This document shows, in pieces, positions 7,450 through 15,851 of a stretch of DNA of 64,000 bases; the first letter of the stretch is position 1, and every line of letters starts with the position of its first letter. Position numbers and translations under genes: made by a program. The notes under the pieces were generated by a model. It was not told where the DNA came from and searched no databases. It saw only the letters and a list, made by a program, of their open reading frames with translations. The stretch spans positions 596,869-660,868 of the forward strand of contig NZ_FOKB01000003.1 in assembly GCF_900111895.1 (NCBI RefSeq), given 5' to 3'. This DNA is from Pseudomonas simiae (GTDB taxonomy: Bacteria; Pseudomonadota; Gammaproteobacteria; Pseudomonadales; Pseudomonadaceae).

Positions 7450-9354
7450 TTATTGAACGGCTTTACGCGGCACCGAAGGATCGGCCGGCAAGGTAAAAGA
7501 ACGTAGATCGATCGTCGGCGCGCCGTCGGCACCCAGGCGATGATCCAGAATAAGCAGCTTGGCGTGGGCCAGGCCCTGGCTGAGTTGGCCCAGGTACTGT
7601 TCCAGCACGAACGCCTGCCCCGCCGTGGCGTAGGCCTTTTGTTCGGCGGCGAAGCGCAGGTTGGCCGCTTGCGCGCCCGCGTTCACTTCGCGGGCTGTGG
7701 CCGTGGCCTGGTCGCGGGCGGTGCTGGCTTGCAGCAACGCCTGGTTGGTTTGTTCGCTGGCCGCGCCGCGTTCGCGGGAGATCAGGGCCTGGGCGCCGAT
7801 CTGTGCAGCCTGCACACCGTGGTAAGCGTTGGCGGCACCGGCCGGAGGGTGGATCGCCTCCACCACCGTGGCGAGGATTTCCACGCCGCTGTCGAGTTTT
7901 TGCAGATCGGCCTGTACGGCGCGGCCGATTTCGTCAGCCAGGCGGGTGCGTTGTTCACCGAGCAATTCGTCGAGGGTGCGCGAGGCAAAGTCATGCACGA
8001 GGATGCGGCTGGCGGTGCTGCGGAGCAGGGTTGTTACGTCCGCGCTGTTATAGGTGGCGGCGAGCGCGGCCTGATCGGTAAGGCCGATGCGGTAGACGAA
8101 ACGCACATCCATATTGACGATCTGGAAGCTCTGTTTGTCGCCGCTGCTGCTGGCGATCACCTGAGACTTGTCATTCACATGGCTGGCGTCCCACAAACGG
8201 TTGGCAATCAACGGCGCCGGGCCTTCGGCAGGGGCCAGTTCCGACGTGGCCGCTTCACTGACACTGGTGGCCAGTTCATGCACTACGCCGTTTTCCACGT
8301 TGATGACGCGGCCCAATGGCCACGGCAATCCCGCATGCAGGCCTGGGCCGAAGACCTGTACCGGCTTGCCAAAACGTTCATAGATCCCACGGCCTTGCAG
8401 GGGCACTTCGTGCACGCCGGTCAGCGTCCAGCCTACCGCCAACACCACCAGCAACACCGGCAGGAACGCCCGACGCATGTAAGTAAACGCCCAGATCTGG
8501 CGCAGGTCGATGCCAAAGCGGTTGTGCAATTCATGCTGCAGCGCGAGCAAGGGTTGCGGCGGCCAGCGCAGCAGCCCGGCGATAAAGCTTTGCGCCATCA
8601 GCCGGGGCTCGAGGCGTGGCTCGCGCGGGCTGAACAGGGACAGCACCGCTCTTAATAGAAACTCCAGCGAGACCAGTGCTGGCAGCAAGCCGATCCCTAC
8701 GGCCAACCTTAGGGGCCAGACGGCGTTCGCACCGGCAAAGAGCAGGCACACCGCACTGACCACCAGGCAAATAATCGCTACCCGGCTCAATTGCGCCAGT
8801 TGCGACGCTTCCGGCCATTGCGCGGCGGTCTCCTGGGCCAGGCGGCGTTCAAACACCAGCAAACCAAACGCCAATCCCAACGCGAGCGCGGCTCCAACGC
8901 TTGCCGATTGACCGACCGGTGCGGCGGGCAAGGCCAGGTTCCAGAACTCGACAATGCTGACCAGCGCCAGCAACGACCACCCCCCCAGCCACAACACTGG
9001 CGTGCCAATCTGTTGGCCAAAGCGCTCCACAAGACGCGCGTAACGGCTCGCGTCTTCAACCGGTAGCTGAACCAACGGTTCTTCCAACGCCTGGGCGCGC
9101 CAATCCGCCACCCACCACGCCGATTGCAATCCGGCCACCAGCAGCAGCAACGCCGACGCGCAGTTAATCAATACCACCGGCCAGATCGACAGCGGCGCAA
9201 ACAACGCGACAAACAACGCCAGCACCCAGCCGGCAATGGCCAGCACCGTCAGGCTGATACCGGCCTGGCGCACTCGGCGCGCATGGAACAGCCCCTGTTG
9301 AAAACGCGGAAGGCCTTGCGCCGAAGCGCCGTCAGCTTCCAGATCCACTCGCAT
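7450..9354 (-). CDS. Polytopic SPFH-domain membrane protein (HflK-like), first gene of the operon
   Basis: A 634-residue protein with a long hydrophobic N-terminal half: about seven membrane segments (roughly 32-75, 118-170, 190-240 and 308-326), then a band-7 domain beginning near VHEVPLQGRGIYERFG and a C-terminal Ala/Gln-rich helix. Standard HflK is about 400 residues with one membrane segment, so this is an unusual fusion of a polytopic region to an SPFH domain. I prefer ATG at 9354 over the TTG at 9378; the ribosome binding site (AAGTGG) is weak. It heads a set of three SPFH genes and a P1B ATPase whose members overlap or lie within 12 bases of each other. Precise role unknown. Confidence 0.75.
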   Translation of the reverse strand: MRVDLEADGASAQGLPRFQQGLFHARRVRQAGISLTVLAIAGWVLALFVALFAPLSIWPVVLINCASALLLLVAGLQSAWWVADWRAQALEEPLVQLPVEDASRYARLVERFGQQIGTPVLWLGGWSLLALVSIVEFWNLALPAAPVGQSASVGAALALGLAFGLLVFERRLAQETAAQWPEASQLAQLSRVAIICLVVSAVCLLFAGANAVWPLRLAVGIGLLPALVSLEFLLRAVLSLFSPREPRLEPRLMAQSFIAGLLRWPPQPLLALQHELHNRFGIDLRQIWAFTYMRRAFLPVLLVVLAVGWTLTGVHEVPLQGRGIYERFGKPVQVFGPGLHAGLPWPLGRVINVENGVVHELATSVSEAATSELAPAEGPAPLIANRLWDASHVNDKSQVIASSSGDKQSFQIVNMDVRFVYRIGLTDQAALAATYNSADVTTLLRSTASRILVHDFASRTLDELLGEQRTRLADEIGRAVQADLQKLDSGVEILATVVEAIHPPAGAANAYHGVQAAQIGAQALISRERGAASEQTNQALLQASTARDQATATAREVNAGAQAANLRFAAEQKAYATAGQAFVLEQYLGQLSQGLAHAKLLILDHRLGADGAPTIDLRSFTLPADPSVPRKAVQ

Positions 9355-9539
9355 CCACTTACGTCCGCTTGTACACAATTAGTTACGATATAACACACGG
9401 CGTGAAATTTTTGTTTGCTTAAGAGCAGACCGTGACTAAACCCCCAGAAACACGCGCCATCACTGGTGCAGGCCACGATTAATCGGCACACTCCAGAACA
9501 GTTTTTCGCGGGTCCACGGACAAGGAAGCGTCACCTCCC

Positions 9540-10163
9540 ATGATTTCGATCTATCAGCTCAAGCCGCGTTTTCAAAACCTGCTGCGCCCTCTTGTGCAGC
9601 GCCTCTATGACAATGGCACCACCGCCAACCAGATCACCGTGCTGGCCGGCGTGATTTCCTTGCTGGTCGGCCTGCTGATCGCCGGCTTCGCCCAACACCT
9701 GTGGCTGTTTGCCCTGATCCCGCTGTGGATGATCCTGCGCATGGCTCTCAACGCCATCGACGGCATGCTCGCCCGGGAATTCGGCCAGCAGTCGCGCCTG
9801 GGTGCCTACCTGAATGAACTGTGTGATGTGATCGCCGACAGTGCGCTGATCCTGCCGTTCGCGCTGATCCCCGGCGTGAGCCTGGCGCCGGTGCTGCTGG
9901 TGGCGTTGTTGGCGGTGTTCAGCGAATACGCCGGCGTGCTGGGGCCGATGGTGGGCGCATCACGGCGCTATGACGGGCCGATGGGCAAAAGCGATCGCGC
10001 GTTCGTACTCGGCGTACTGGCCACCGGCGTGGCGCTGGGCTGGCTGGGCGCGGGCTGGGTCGACACGGTGATGTGGCTGGTGGCCGCCCTGCTCGCTTAC
10101 ACCATGGTCAATCGGGTGCGTCAGGGCCTCAAAGAACAACCAGAAACCTCCCCTTCTGCATAA
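9540..10163 (+). CDS. ynbA: CDP-alcohol phosphatidyltransferase family protein, YnbA-like
   Basis: A 207-residue polytopic membrane protein of the CDP-alcohol phosphatidyltransferase family, which joins an alcohol headgroup to CDP-diacylglycerol. The family motif is visible but altered: N71-x2-D74-G-x2-A-R-x8-G88-x3-N92-x3-D96. The first and third metal-binding Asp residues are Asn. E. coli YnbA, as I recall it, carries the same Asn residues, so this is a subfamily trait and not a local mutation. It is the first gene of a tightly packed plus-strand operon (10 bases to the next gene). The ribosome binding site is GGAAG or GAAG upstream. The headgroup acceptor and the product are unknown. Confidence 0.8.
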   Translation: MISIYQLKPRFQNLLRPLVQRLYDNGTTANQITVLAGVISLLVGLLIAGFAQHLWLFALIPLWMILRMALNAIDGMLAREFGQQSRLGAYLNELCDVIADSALILPFALIPGVSLAPVLLVALLAVFSEYAGVLGPMVGASRRYDGPMGKSDRAFVLGVLATGVALGWLGAGWVDTVMWLVAALLAYTMVNRVRQGLKEQPETSPSA

Positions 10164-10173
10164 GGACTTTGCA

Positions 10174-11922
10174 ATGCGCGAACAGCAACAGCACACCTTC
10201 AGCACCCATGACGGCGTCGAGCTTTTCTACCGGCACTGGCCGGCCACGCAGAGCGACGGGCCGCGCCAGGCTATCGTGCTGTTCCATCGCGGCCATGAGC
10301 ATTCGGGGCGTATCGCCCACCTGGTGGATGAACTGAACCTGCCGCACTTCGACTTTTTCGCGTGGGACGCCCGTGGCCACGGCCAGTCCCCCGGCGAACG
10401 CGGTGACAGCCCCAGCTTCGCCACCAGCGCCCGTGATGTGCAGACCTTCTGTGACCACATCGGCACCACCTATGGCATCGAGGAAGAGAACTTCGCGGTC
10501 ATCGCGCAAAGCGTTGGCGCGGTGATTGCCGCGACTTGGGTGCACGATTACGCGCCGAAAATCCGCGCGCTGGTGCTCGCTTCCCCCGCTTTCAAGGTCA
10601 AGCTCTACGTGCCTTTTGCGCGGCCAGGCCTGGCGTTGATGCGCAAGTTCCGTGGCAACTTTTTCGTCAATAGTTACGTCAAGGCCAAGTTCCTCAGCCA
10701 TGACCCGGAGCGGGTCGCGTCCTATGACAGCGACCCGCTGATCACCAAGGCGATATCGGTCAATGTGCTGCTCGGCCTCTACGAAGCGGCCGACCGGGTT
10801 GTCGCCGATGCCCAGGCGATCCAGGTGCCGACGCAGCTGCTGATCTCGGGTTCGGACTTTGTGGTGCACCGCAAGCCCCAGCAGCAATTTTTCGACCGCC
10901 TTGGGAGCCTGAAAAAAGAGCTGCACATCCTCCCCGGTTTCTTCCACGACACCCTGGGCGAACGCGACCGCGCCACCGCCGTGAACAGCGCCCGGCGTTT
11001 CATCCTGCAAAATTTCGAACACCCGCTGGACCGTGCATCACTGTTGGATGCCGACAAGCTGGGCGCCACCTGTGCCGAGTCCGAAGCCCTCGCCGCCCCC
11101 CTGCCGCGCAACTCCTTGCGCGACCTGTACTGGCGCATGACCCGCGCCAGCATGGGCCTGGGCAAGAGCCTGTCGGACGGCGTAAAGCTGGGCTTCGACA
11201 CCGGCTTCGACTCCGGCAGCACCCTGGACTACGTGTACCGCAATACACCTACCGGCAAGGGCGGGGTGGGGCGGCTGATCGACACCAACTACCTCAACTC
11301 CATCGGCTGGCGTGGCATTCGCCAACGCAAGTTGAACGTCGAAGAGCTCCTGCGCCTGGCAATGGCGAAGTTGCGTGGGGAGGGTCGCGAAGTCCGTATC
11401 GTGGATATCGCCGCCGGTCATGGCCGCTATATTCTGGAAGCCTTGCAGGGCGTGTCGCCGCTGCCGGAATCGATCCTGCTGCGCGACTACAGCGACATCA
11501 ACGTGCGCGACGGTGGCGCGCTGATTCGCGAGAAAGGCCTGGGGGACATTGCGCAGTTCGTCAAAGGCGATGCATTCGACCGTTTGGATCTGGCTGCGCT
11601 GGAACCCAAGCCGACGCTGGCGGTGGTGTCCGGACTGTATGAGTTGTTTGCCGATAACGGCATGGTTGGCAATTCACTGGCGGGCCTCGCTGAAGCCGTG
11701 GAACCTGGTGGCTATCTGGTCTACACCGGCCAGCCATGGCACCCGCAACTGGAGCTGATCGCCCGTGCGCTGACCAGCCACCGCCAGGGGCAGGCCTGGG
11801 TCATGCGCCGCCGTAGCCAAGCGGAAATGGATCAGTTGGTGGAAGCTGCCGGTTTCCGCAAGATCACCCAGCGTGTGGATGAATGGGGCATTTTCACCGT
11901 GTCCCTGGCACAGAAGATCTGA
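10174..11922 (+). CDS. ynbC: Alpha/beta hydrolase-SAM methyltransferase fusion, YnbC-like
   Basis: A 582-residue two-domain protein. Residues 1-300 form an alpha/beta hydrolase of the monoacylglycerol-lipase/serine aminopeptidase type: an oxyanion region (VLFHRGHEHSGR), nucleophile elbow AQSVGA with Ala in place of the first Gly of GxSxG, a late Asp and HILPGFFHD supplying the His. Residues ~300-582 form a class I methyltransferase with SAM loop VDIAAGHGRYIL. Length and domain order match E. coli YnbC (585 residues). The start ATG follows AAGGAC. Cytoplasmic, no signal peptide. It may deacylate and methylate a lipid intermediate; the substrate is unknown and the role is inferred from the operon. 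Confidence 0.82.
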   Translation: MREQQQHTFSTHDGVELFYRHWPATQSDGPRQAIVLFHRGHEHSGRIAHLVDELNLPHFDFFAWDARGHGQSPGERGDSPSFATSARDVQTFCDHIGTTYGIEEENFAVIAQSVGAVIAATWVHDYAPKIRALVLASPAFKVKLYVPFARPGLALMRKFRGNFFVNSYVKAKFLSHDPERVASYDSDPLITKAISVNVLLGLYEAADRVVADAQAIQVPTQLLISGSDFVVHRKPQQQFFDRLGSLKKELHILPGFFHDTLGERDRATAVNSARRFILQNFEHPLDRASLLDADKLGATCAESEALAAPLPRNSLRDLYWRMTRASMGLGKSLSDGVKLGFDTGFDSGSTLDYVYRNTPTGKGGVGRLIDTNYLNSIGWRGIRQRKLNVEELLRLAMAKLRGEGREVRIVDIAAGHGRYILEALQGVSPLPESILLRDYSDINVRDGGALIREKGLGDIAQFVKGDAFDRLDLAALEPKPTLAVVSGLYELFADNGMVGNSLAGLAEAVEPGGYLVYTGQPWHPQLELIARALTSHRQGQAWVMRRRSQAEMDQLVEAAGFRKITQRVDEWGIFTVSLAQKI

Positions 11923-11924
11923 GC

Positions 11925-13223
11925 ATGCGCGAACCCGGTTTGTTGAAACCCGCGGTCCTGTGGCTGCTGCTGTTGGCGCCGCTGTTCTTCAGCACTTACG
12001 GCTTTGCCACGTGGGTGACCAGCCAACGCAGCGACGTCGGCACGCTGGTGTTCGATTGGGAAACCCATATGCCGTTCTGGGCCTGGACCATCGTGCCCTA
12101 CTGGTCCATCGACCTGCTCTACGGGTTTTCCCTGCTGCTGCCCAACACCCGGCATGAGTTGAAACAGCATGCGCTGCGCTTGCTGAGTGCCCAGGTGATC
12201 GCCGTGAGTTGCTTCCTGATCTGGCCGCTGCGCTTCACCTTCGAGCGGCCGGAACTGAATGGCGTGTTCGGCTGGCTGTTTGCCGTGCTGGCGGGGTTCG
12301 ACAAACCGTTCAACCAGGCGCCTTCGTTGCATATCGCGCTGCTGGTGATCCTGTGGGTCATGTATCAGCGCCACACCCAGGGGTTATGGCGCTGGCTGGT
12401 GCATGGCTGGTTCGCGTTGATCGGCATTTCGGTGCTGACCACTTATCAACATCACTTTATCGACTTACCCACAGGCGCCCTCGCCGGTTGGCTGTGTGTG
12501 TGGTTGTGGCCGGTGGAACATCCAAGCCCATTGCTGAATGCACGGCTTACCCGGGATTCGAAGCGCTGGCGCTTGGGTCTGCGCTACGGCCTGGGGGCGT
12601 TGGCACTGGCAGTACTCGCATTTTCCCTGGGCGGCGGCTGGTTATGGCTGCTCTGGCCGGCGGTGTCCCTGGGCCTGATCAAGGTGAATTACCTAGTGCT
12701 CGGCGCGTCGGGCTTTCAGAAACGCACCGATGGCCGGCTCACACCCGCGGCGCGTTGGCTGTATGCACCTTACCTGGCCGGGGCGTGGATAAATTCGCGC
12801 CTGTGGACACGCAAACACCCACAGCCGGACCTGATTGTGGATAACGTGTGGCTTGGACGGATTCCCAGTGCGAAAGAGCAGGATTCATTCAACGCCATCG
12901 TCGACCTCTGTGCCGAGTTGCCAATTAATCCACAGGGTCGCGCGTATCAAAGCATCCCCGTGCTGGACCTGATCGCTCCGACACCCACCGAATGCCAGCA
13001 AGCCGCCGAGGCCATCGAGCGTCTGCGTTCAAGCGGCCCGGTGCTGGTGTGCTGCGCCCTTGGCTACTCACGCAGCGCCACCGCGGTCGCCGCCTGGCTG
13101 CTGCACAGCGGGCGCGCCGCCACGGTGGACCAGGCGCTGGCTATTATTCGTACAGCGCGGGCCCATGTGGTCCTGCATCCTGCTCATCGTCAAGCGTTGG
13201 AGGGTTTGCCCCATGCCCGCTGA
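11925..13223 (+). CDS. ynbD: PAP2-family/dual-specificity phosphatase fusion, YnbD-like
   Basis: A 432-residue protein with an N-terminal polytopic PAP2-like part (several membrane segments; KPFNQAPSLHIAL and TTYQHHFIDLPTGALAG carry the PAP2 His motifs) and a C-terminal dual-specificity/tyrosine phosphatase domain with the signature VLVCCALGYSRSATA (Cys-x5-Arg-Ser). E. coli YnbD has the same fusion and a similar length. I start at the ATG 2 bases after the ynbC-like stop; an upstream start would overlap ynbC by 40 bases with no gain. The two phosphatase domains probably act on phosphorylated lipid intermediates such as phosphatidyl-headgroup phosphates. It overlaps the next small gene by 11 bases. 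Confidence 0.82.
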   Translation: MREPGLLKPAVLWLLLLAPLFFSTYGFATWVTSQRSDVGTLVFDWETHMPFWAWTIVPYWSIDLLYGFSLLLPNTRHELKQHALRLLSAQVIAVSCFLIWPLRFTFERPELNGVFGWLFAVLAGFDKPFNQAPSLHIALLVILWVMYQRHTQGLWRWLVHGWFALIGISVLTTYQHHFIDLPTGALAGWLCVWLWPVEHPSPLLNARLTRDSKRWRLGLRYGLGALALAVLAFSLGGGWLWLLWPAVSLGLIKVNYLVLGASGFQKRTDGRLTPAARWLYAPYLAGAWINSRLWTRKHPQPDLIVDNVWLGRIPSAKEQDSFNAIVDLCAELPINPQGRAYQSIPVLDLIAPTPTECQQAAEAIERLRSSGPVLVCCALGYSRSATAVAAWLLHSGRAATVDQALAIIRTARAHVVLHPAHRQALEGLPHAR

Positions 13224-13656
13224 TATGGAACTCCAGGTGGTCGCCAGCCTGCTGCGCCGTGGCCGTTCACTGGATCAGTTATCCACAGGCCTGACCGTGG
13301 CCGGTGTGTTATTTGGCCTCGCCCAGTTGCTGATGGCGAGTATTTCAACCATCTGCCTGCTGCTCAGCCTGTGGATGATTATTCTGGGGCTGCTGCAAAA
13401 ATACTGGGCGTTGCGCGTGGCCTTCGACGCCGACCTGTTCGCCCTGCTGGCCCGCGACATCGACCGCACCCCGGACCTTGACCAGGCCCTGCAAACCCTT
13501 GGCCTGCAATCGGCCAAGCGCATTGGCCGGCCCTGGACCGAACGCCGTCGCGGCGCCCTTAAACTGTTGCGCAAACAAGCCTGGCTGCTGGGCGCGCAAG
13601 CGCTGCTGACCCTGGGCGTGATCCTCGCCAGCCCTTGGCTGCCTTTCGCCGGATAA
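13213..13656 (+). CDS. Small two-segment membrane protein, function unknown
   Basis: A 147-residue protein not recognised as a named family. Two hydrophobic segments lie at about residues 23-57 and one near the C-terminus (residues 120-145), with a basic Arg-rich stretch between (RIGRPWTERRRGALKLLRK). The start is supported by GGAGG 9 bases before the ATG and overlaps the end of the phosphatase gene. E. coli ynb has no equivalent that I recall. Its place inside the operon suggests an accessory role in lipid synthesis or transport; nothing in the sequence proves it. Confidence 0.7.
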   Translation: MPADMELQVVASLLRRGRSLDQLSTGLTVAGVLFGLAQLLMASISTICLLLSLWMIILGLLQKYWALRVAFDADLFALLARDIDRTPDLDQALQTLGLQSAKRIGRPWTERRRGALKLLRKQAWLLGAQALLTLGVILASPWLPFAG

Positions 13657-13665
13657 GGAATTCCC

Positions 13666-14286
13666 ATGTTCGAACCCGTGGTCGCCACGCTGATTACCTC
13701 CATGGCCCGCACTGTCACCGGTGCCCGCAGCCTGTGGCTGGGGTGCGCGCCGGTGCCGGTGCAACGCATCTACTTCGCCAACCACAGCAGCCACGGTGAT
13801 TTCGTGTTGCTGTGGGCCTCGTTGCCGCAGAACCTGCGCAAATTCACGCGCCCGGTGGCCGGCAGCGATTACTGGAATAAAAGCGCCTTGCGTCGCTACA
13901 TCATCAACCGGGTATTCAACGGCGTGCTGATCGACCGCGAACGCAAGGACCCTGTGGATAACCCACTGCAGCCCATGCTGTCCGCGCTCGAAGGCGGCGA
14001 CTCCTTGATCATCTTCCCGGAAGGCACGCGCAACCTCGAAGACGGTTTGCTGCCGTTCAAAAGTGGCTTGTATCACTTGGCGAAAAGTTACCCACAGGCC
14101 GAATTGATCCCCGTGTGGATCGCCAACCTAAATCGGGTCATGCCCAAGGGCCGCGTACTGCCGCTGCCCCTGCTGTGCACCACCAGCTTCGGCGCGCCGC
14201 TGCAATTGGAAGAAGGCGAAGAAAAAACGCTGTTCCTCGCCCGCACCCGCGACGCCCTGCTCGCCCTTGCCCCGGAGCATGTCTGA
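13666..14286 (+). CDS. 1-acyl-sn-glycerol-3-phosphate acyltransferase family protein
   Basis: A 206-residue PlsC-type acyltransferase. The catalytic HX4D block is NHSSHGD (His40, Asp45) and the glycerol-phosphate binding block is FPEGTRN near residue 120. It is short for PlsC (about 240-250 residues) and lacks a clear N-terminal membrane anchor. The start follows AAGGAA. It sits between the small membrane protein and the CdsA-like gene, so acyl transfer to make phosphatidate, CDP activation and headgroup transfer are all encoded together. The window also carries the housekeeping-type lptA/plsC at 60.7 kb, so this copy is probably specialised. The acyl acceptor is unknown. Confidence 0.85.
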   Translation: MFEPVVATLITSMARTVTGARSLWLGCAPVPVQRIYFANHSSHGDFVLLWASLPQNLRKFTRPVAGSDYWNKSALRRYIINRVFNGVLIDRERKDPVDNPLQPMLSALEGGDSLIIFPEGTRNLEDGLLPFKSGLYHLAKSYPQAELIPVWIANLNRVMPKGRVLPLPLLCTTSFGAPLQLEEGEEKTLFLARTRDALLALAPEHV

Positions 14287-14287
14287 C

Positions 14288-15220
14288 ATGGATAGCCAAA
14301 CCCTGATGTTGTTCGGCGGCATCGGCGCGATCCTGGTGCTCGCCTCGCTGATCGGCCTGATCCTCAAGCTACGCACCCGTGGCAGCCCAAACGCCGTCAT
14401 CGACAACCTCAACGCCCGCATCAACGCCTGGTGGGTCATGGTGGTAGTCATCGGCATCGCCTTCTGGCTCGGCACCGGCGCGGTGATCCTGCTGTTCTAC
14501 GCGGTGTCCTTCTACGCCCTGCGTGAATTCCTCACCCTTACGCCCACCCGCCGCAGCGACTACCCGGCGCTGGTCGCCGCGTTCTACCTGGCGCTGCCGC
14601 TGCAATACCTGCTGATCTATTCAGACTGGTACGGGCTGTTCTCGATCTTCATCCCGGTGTACGTGTTCCTGCTGCTGCCGATCCTCGCTTCGCTGGGTGG
14701 CGACAGCACGCACTTCCTGGAACGCGCGTCGAAGGTGCAATGGGGCCTGATGATCGCGGTGTTCTGCGTGTCTTTCGTACCCGCCCTGCTCACCCTCGAC
14801 ATTCCCGGCTACGAAGGCCGCAACCTGCTGCTGATTGCCTACCTGGTGATCGTGGTGCAACTGTCGGACGTATTGCAGTACGTGTGTGGGAAGTTGTTCG
14901 GCAAACACAAGATCGCGCCCAACCTGTCGCCGTCGAAAACCGTGGAAGGCTTTGTCGGCGGGATCCTGTTGTCGTCCCTGATCGGCGCGGCACTGTGGTG
15001 GACTACGCCATTCAACCCGTGGCAGTCGTTCTTGATTGCGCTGCTGATCAACCTGCTCGGCTTTGCCGGCGGCATCGTGATGTCAGCGATCAAACGCGAC
15101 CGGGGCGTGAAAGACTGGGGCCATATGATCGAAGGGCACGGCGGGATGTTGGATCGGTTGGATTCGGTGTGCTTCGCCGCCCCCATCTTCTTCCACCTCG
15201 TGCGCTACTGGTGGACCTGA
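14288..15220 (+). CDS. ynbB: Phosphatidate cytidylyltransferase, CdsA/YnbB-like
   Basis: A 310-residue polytopic membrane protein with the CDP-diglyceride synthase signature near the C-terminus: SAIKRDRGVKDWG followed by HGGMLDR. It makes CDP-diacylglycerol from CTP and phosphatidic acid. Length is close to E. coli YnbB (298) and to CdsA. I start at ATG 14288, which has GGAG 10 bases upstream; another ATG at 14279 is only 1 base from that site. It is the last gene of the ynb-like operon and would supply the CDP-lipid used by the YnbA-like enzyme. Convergent with the Lrp-type regulator 22 bases away. Confidence 0.85.
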   Translation: MDSQTLMLFGGIGAILVLASLIGLILKLRTRGSPNAVIDNLNARINAWWVMVVVIGIAFWLGTGAVILLFYAVSFYALREFLTLTPTRRSDYPALVAAFYLALPLQYLLIYSDWYGLFSIFIPVYVFLLLPILASLGGDSTHFLERASKVQWGLMIAVFCVSFVPALLTLDIPGYEGRNLLLIAYLVIVVQLSDVLQYVCGKLFGKHKIAPNLSPSKTVEGFVGGILLSSLIGAALWWTTPFNPWQSFLIALLINLLGFAGGIVMSAIKRDRGVKDWGHMIEGHGGMLDRLDSVCFAAPIFFHLVRYWWT

Positions 15221-15242
15221 CGCTCCTACAGGGGCTCAGACA

Positions 15243-15725
15243 TCAACCTGGCAAATGCCCCAGCGGCAAAGCGCCTGGGGTTTTCACGGTCTGGATCGCG
15301 AAGTTGCTGCGGATGTCCCTCACCCCCGGCAGTTTCAACAGGCTGCCCGTGACAAATCGCTCGTAGCCGCGCAGATCCGGCACCACCACCTGCAACAGAA
15401 AGTCCGATTCCCCCGACACCAGGAACGCCGAGATCACCTCGGGCAAGGCCATCACCGCTTCGCGAAAGGCGTTGGCCTCGGTGTCGTTGTGCCGCTCCAC
15501 CTTCACGCCAACGAACACCATCATCCCCAGGCCCACTTCGTCACGGTCCAGCGTGGCCTGGTAACCCCGAATCACACCGGCTTCTTCCAGCAGACGCACG
15601 CGCCGCAGGCAGGGTGAGGCAGACAGGCCGATCTCATCCGCCAGTTGCACATTGCTCAGGCGGCCGTCGCGTTGCAGGGCTTCGAGAATCTTGCGGTCAA
15701 ACGCATCGAGTTTCAGGTTTGGCAT
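15243..15725 (-). CDS. Lrp/AsnC family transcriptional regulator
   Basis: A 160-residue regulator with an N-terminal winged helix (KLDAFDRKILEALQRDGR, then LADEIGLSASPCLRRV as recognition helix) and a C-terminal RAM/AsnC ligand-binding domain (about residues 65-145). Lrp-type proteins sense amino acids. The start is the ATG at 15725, which gives the usual length; the much longer open frame upstream has no support. It is divergent from a LysE/RhtB exporter gene 126 bases away, a classic regulator-exporter pairing, so it probably activates that exporter in response to an amino acid. Which amino acid cannot be read from the sequence. Confidence 0.9.
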   Translation of the reverse strand: MPNLKLDAFDRKILEALQRDGRLSNVQLADEIGLSASPCLRRVRLLEEAGVIRGYQATLDRDEVGLGMMVFVGVKVERHNDTEANAFREAVMALPEVISAFLVSGESDFLLQVVVPDLRGYERFVTGSLLKLPGVRDIRSNFAIQTVKTPGALPLGHLPG

Positions 15726-15817
15726 AAGTGAATGGCCGATCAAGTTATCAGTGGCAGAGAATGCCAAGACTAGACGCTTTTGTGGCTGACTACGCAAGCA
15801 CCTGCCCCACCCTTCAG

Positions 15818-15843
15818 CCCTAGAATTGGCCAACACACTAGGG
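15818..15843. promoter_or_regulatory. Inverted repeat CCCTAG-N14-CTAGGG before the LysE exporter gene
   Basis: Perfect 6-base arms separated by 14 bases, ending 8 bases before the exporter start and covering its ribosome binding region. It could be an Lrp-type operator or an RNA hairpin that masks the ribosome binding site. Lrp sites are often degenerate, so this is only a candidate. Confidence 0.35.
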
Positions 15844-15851
15844 GGTGAGAC

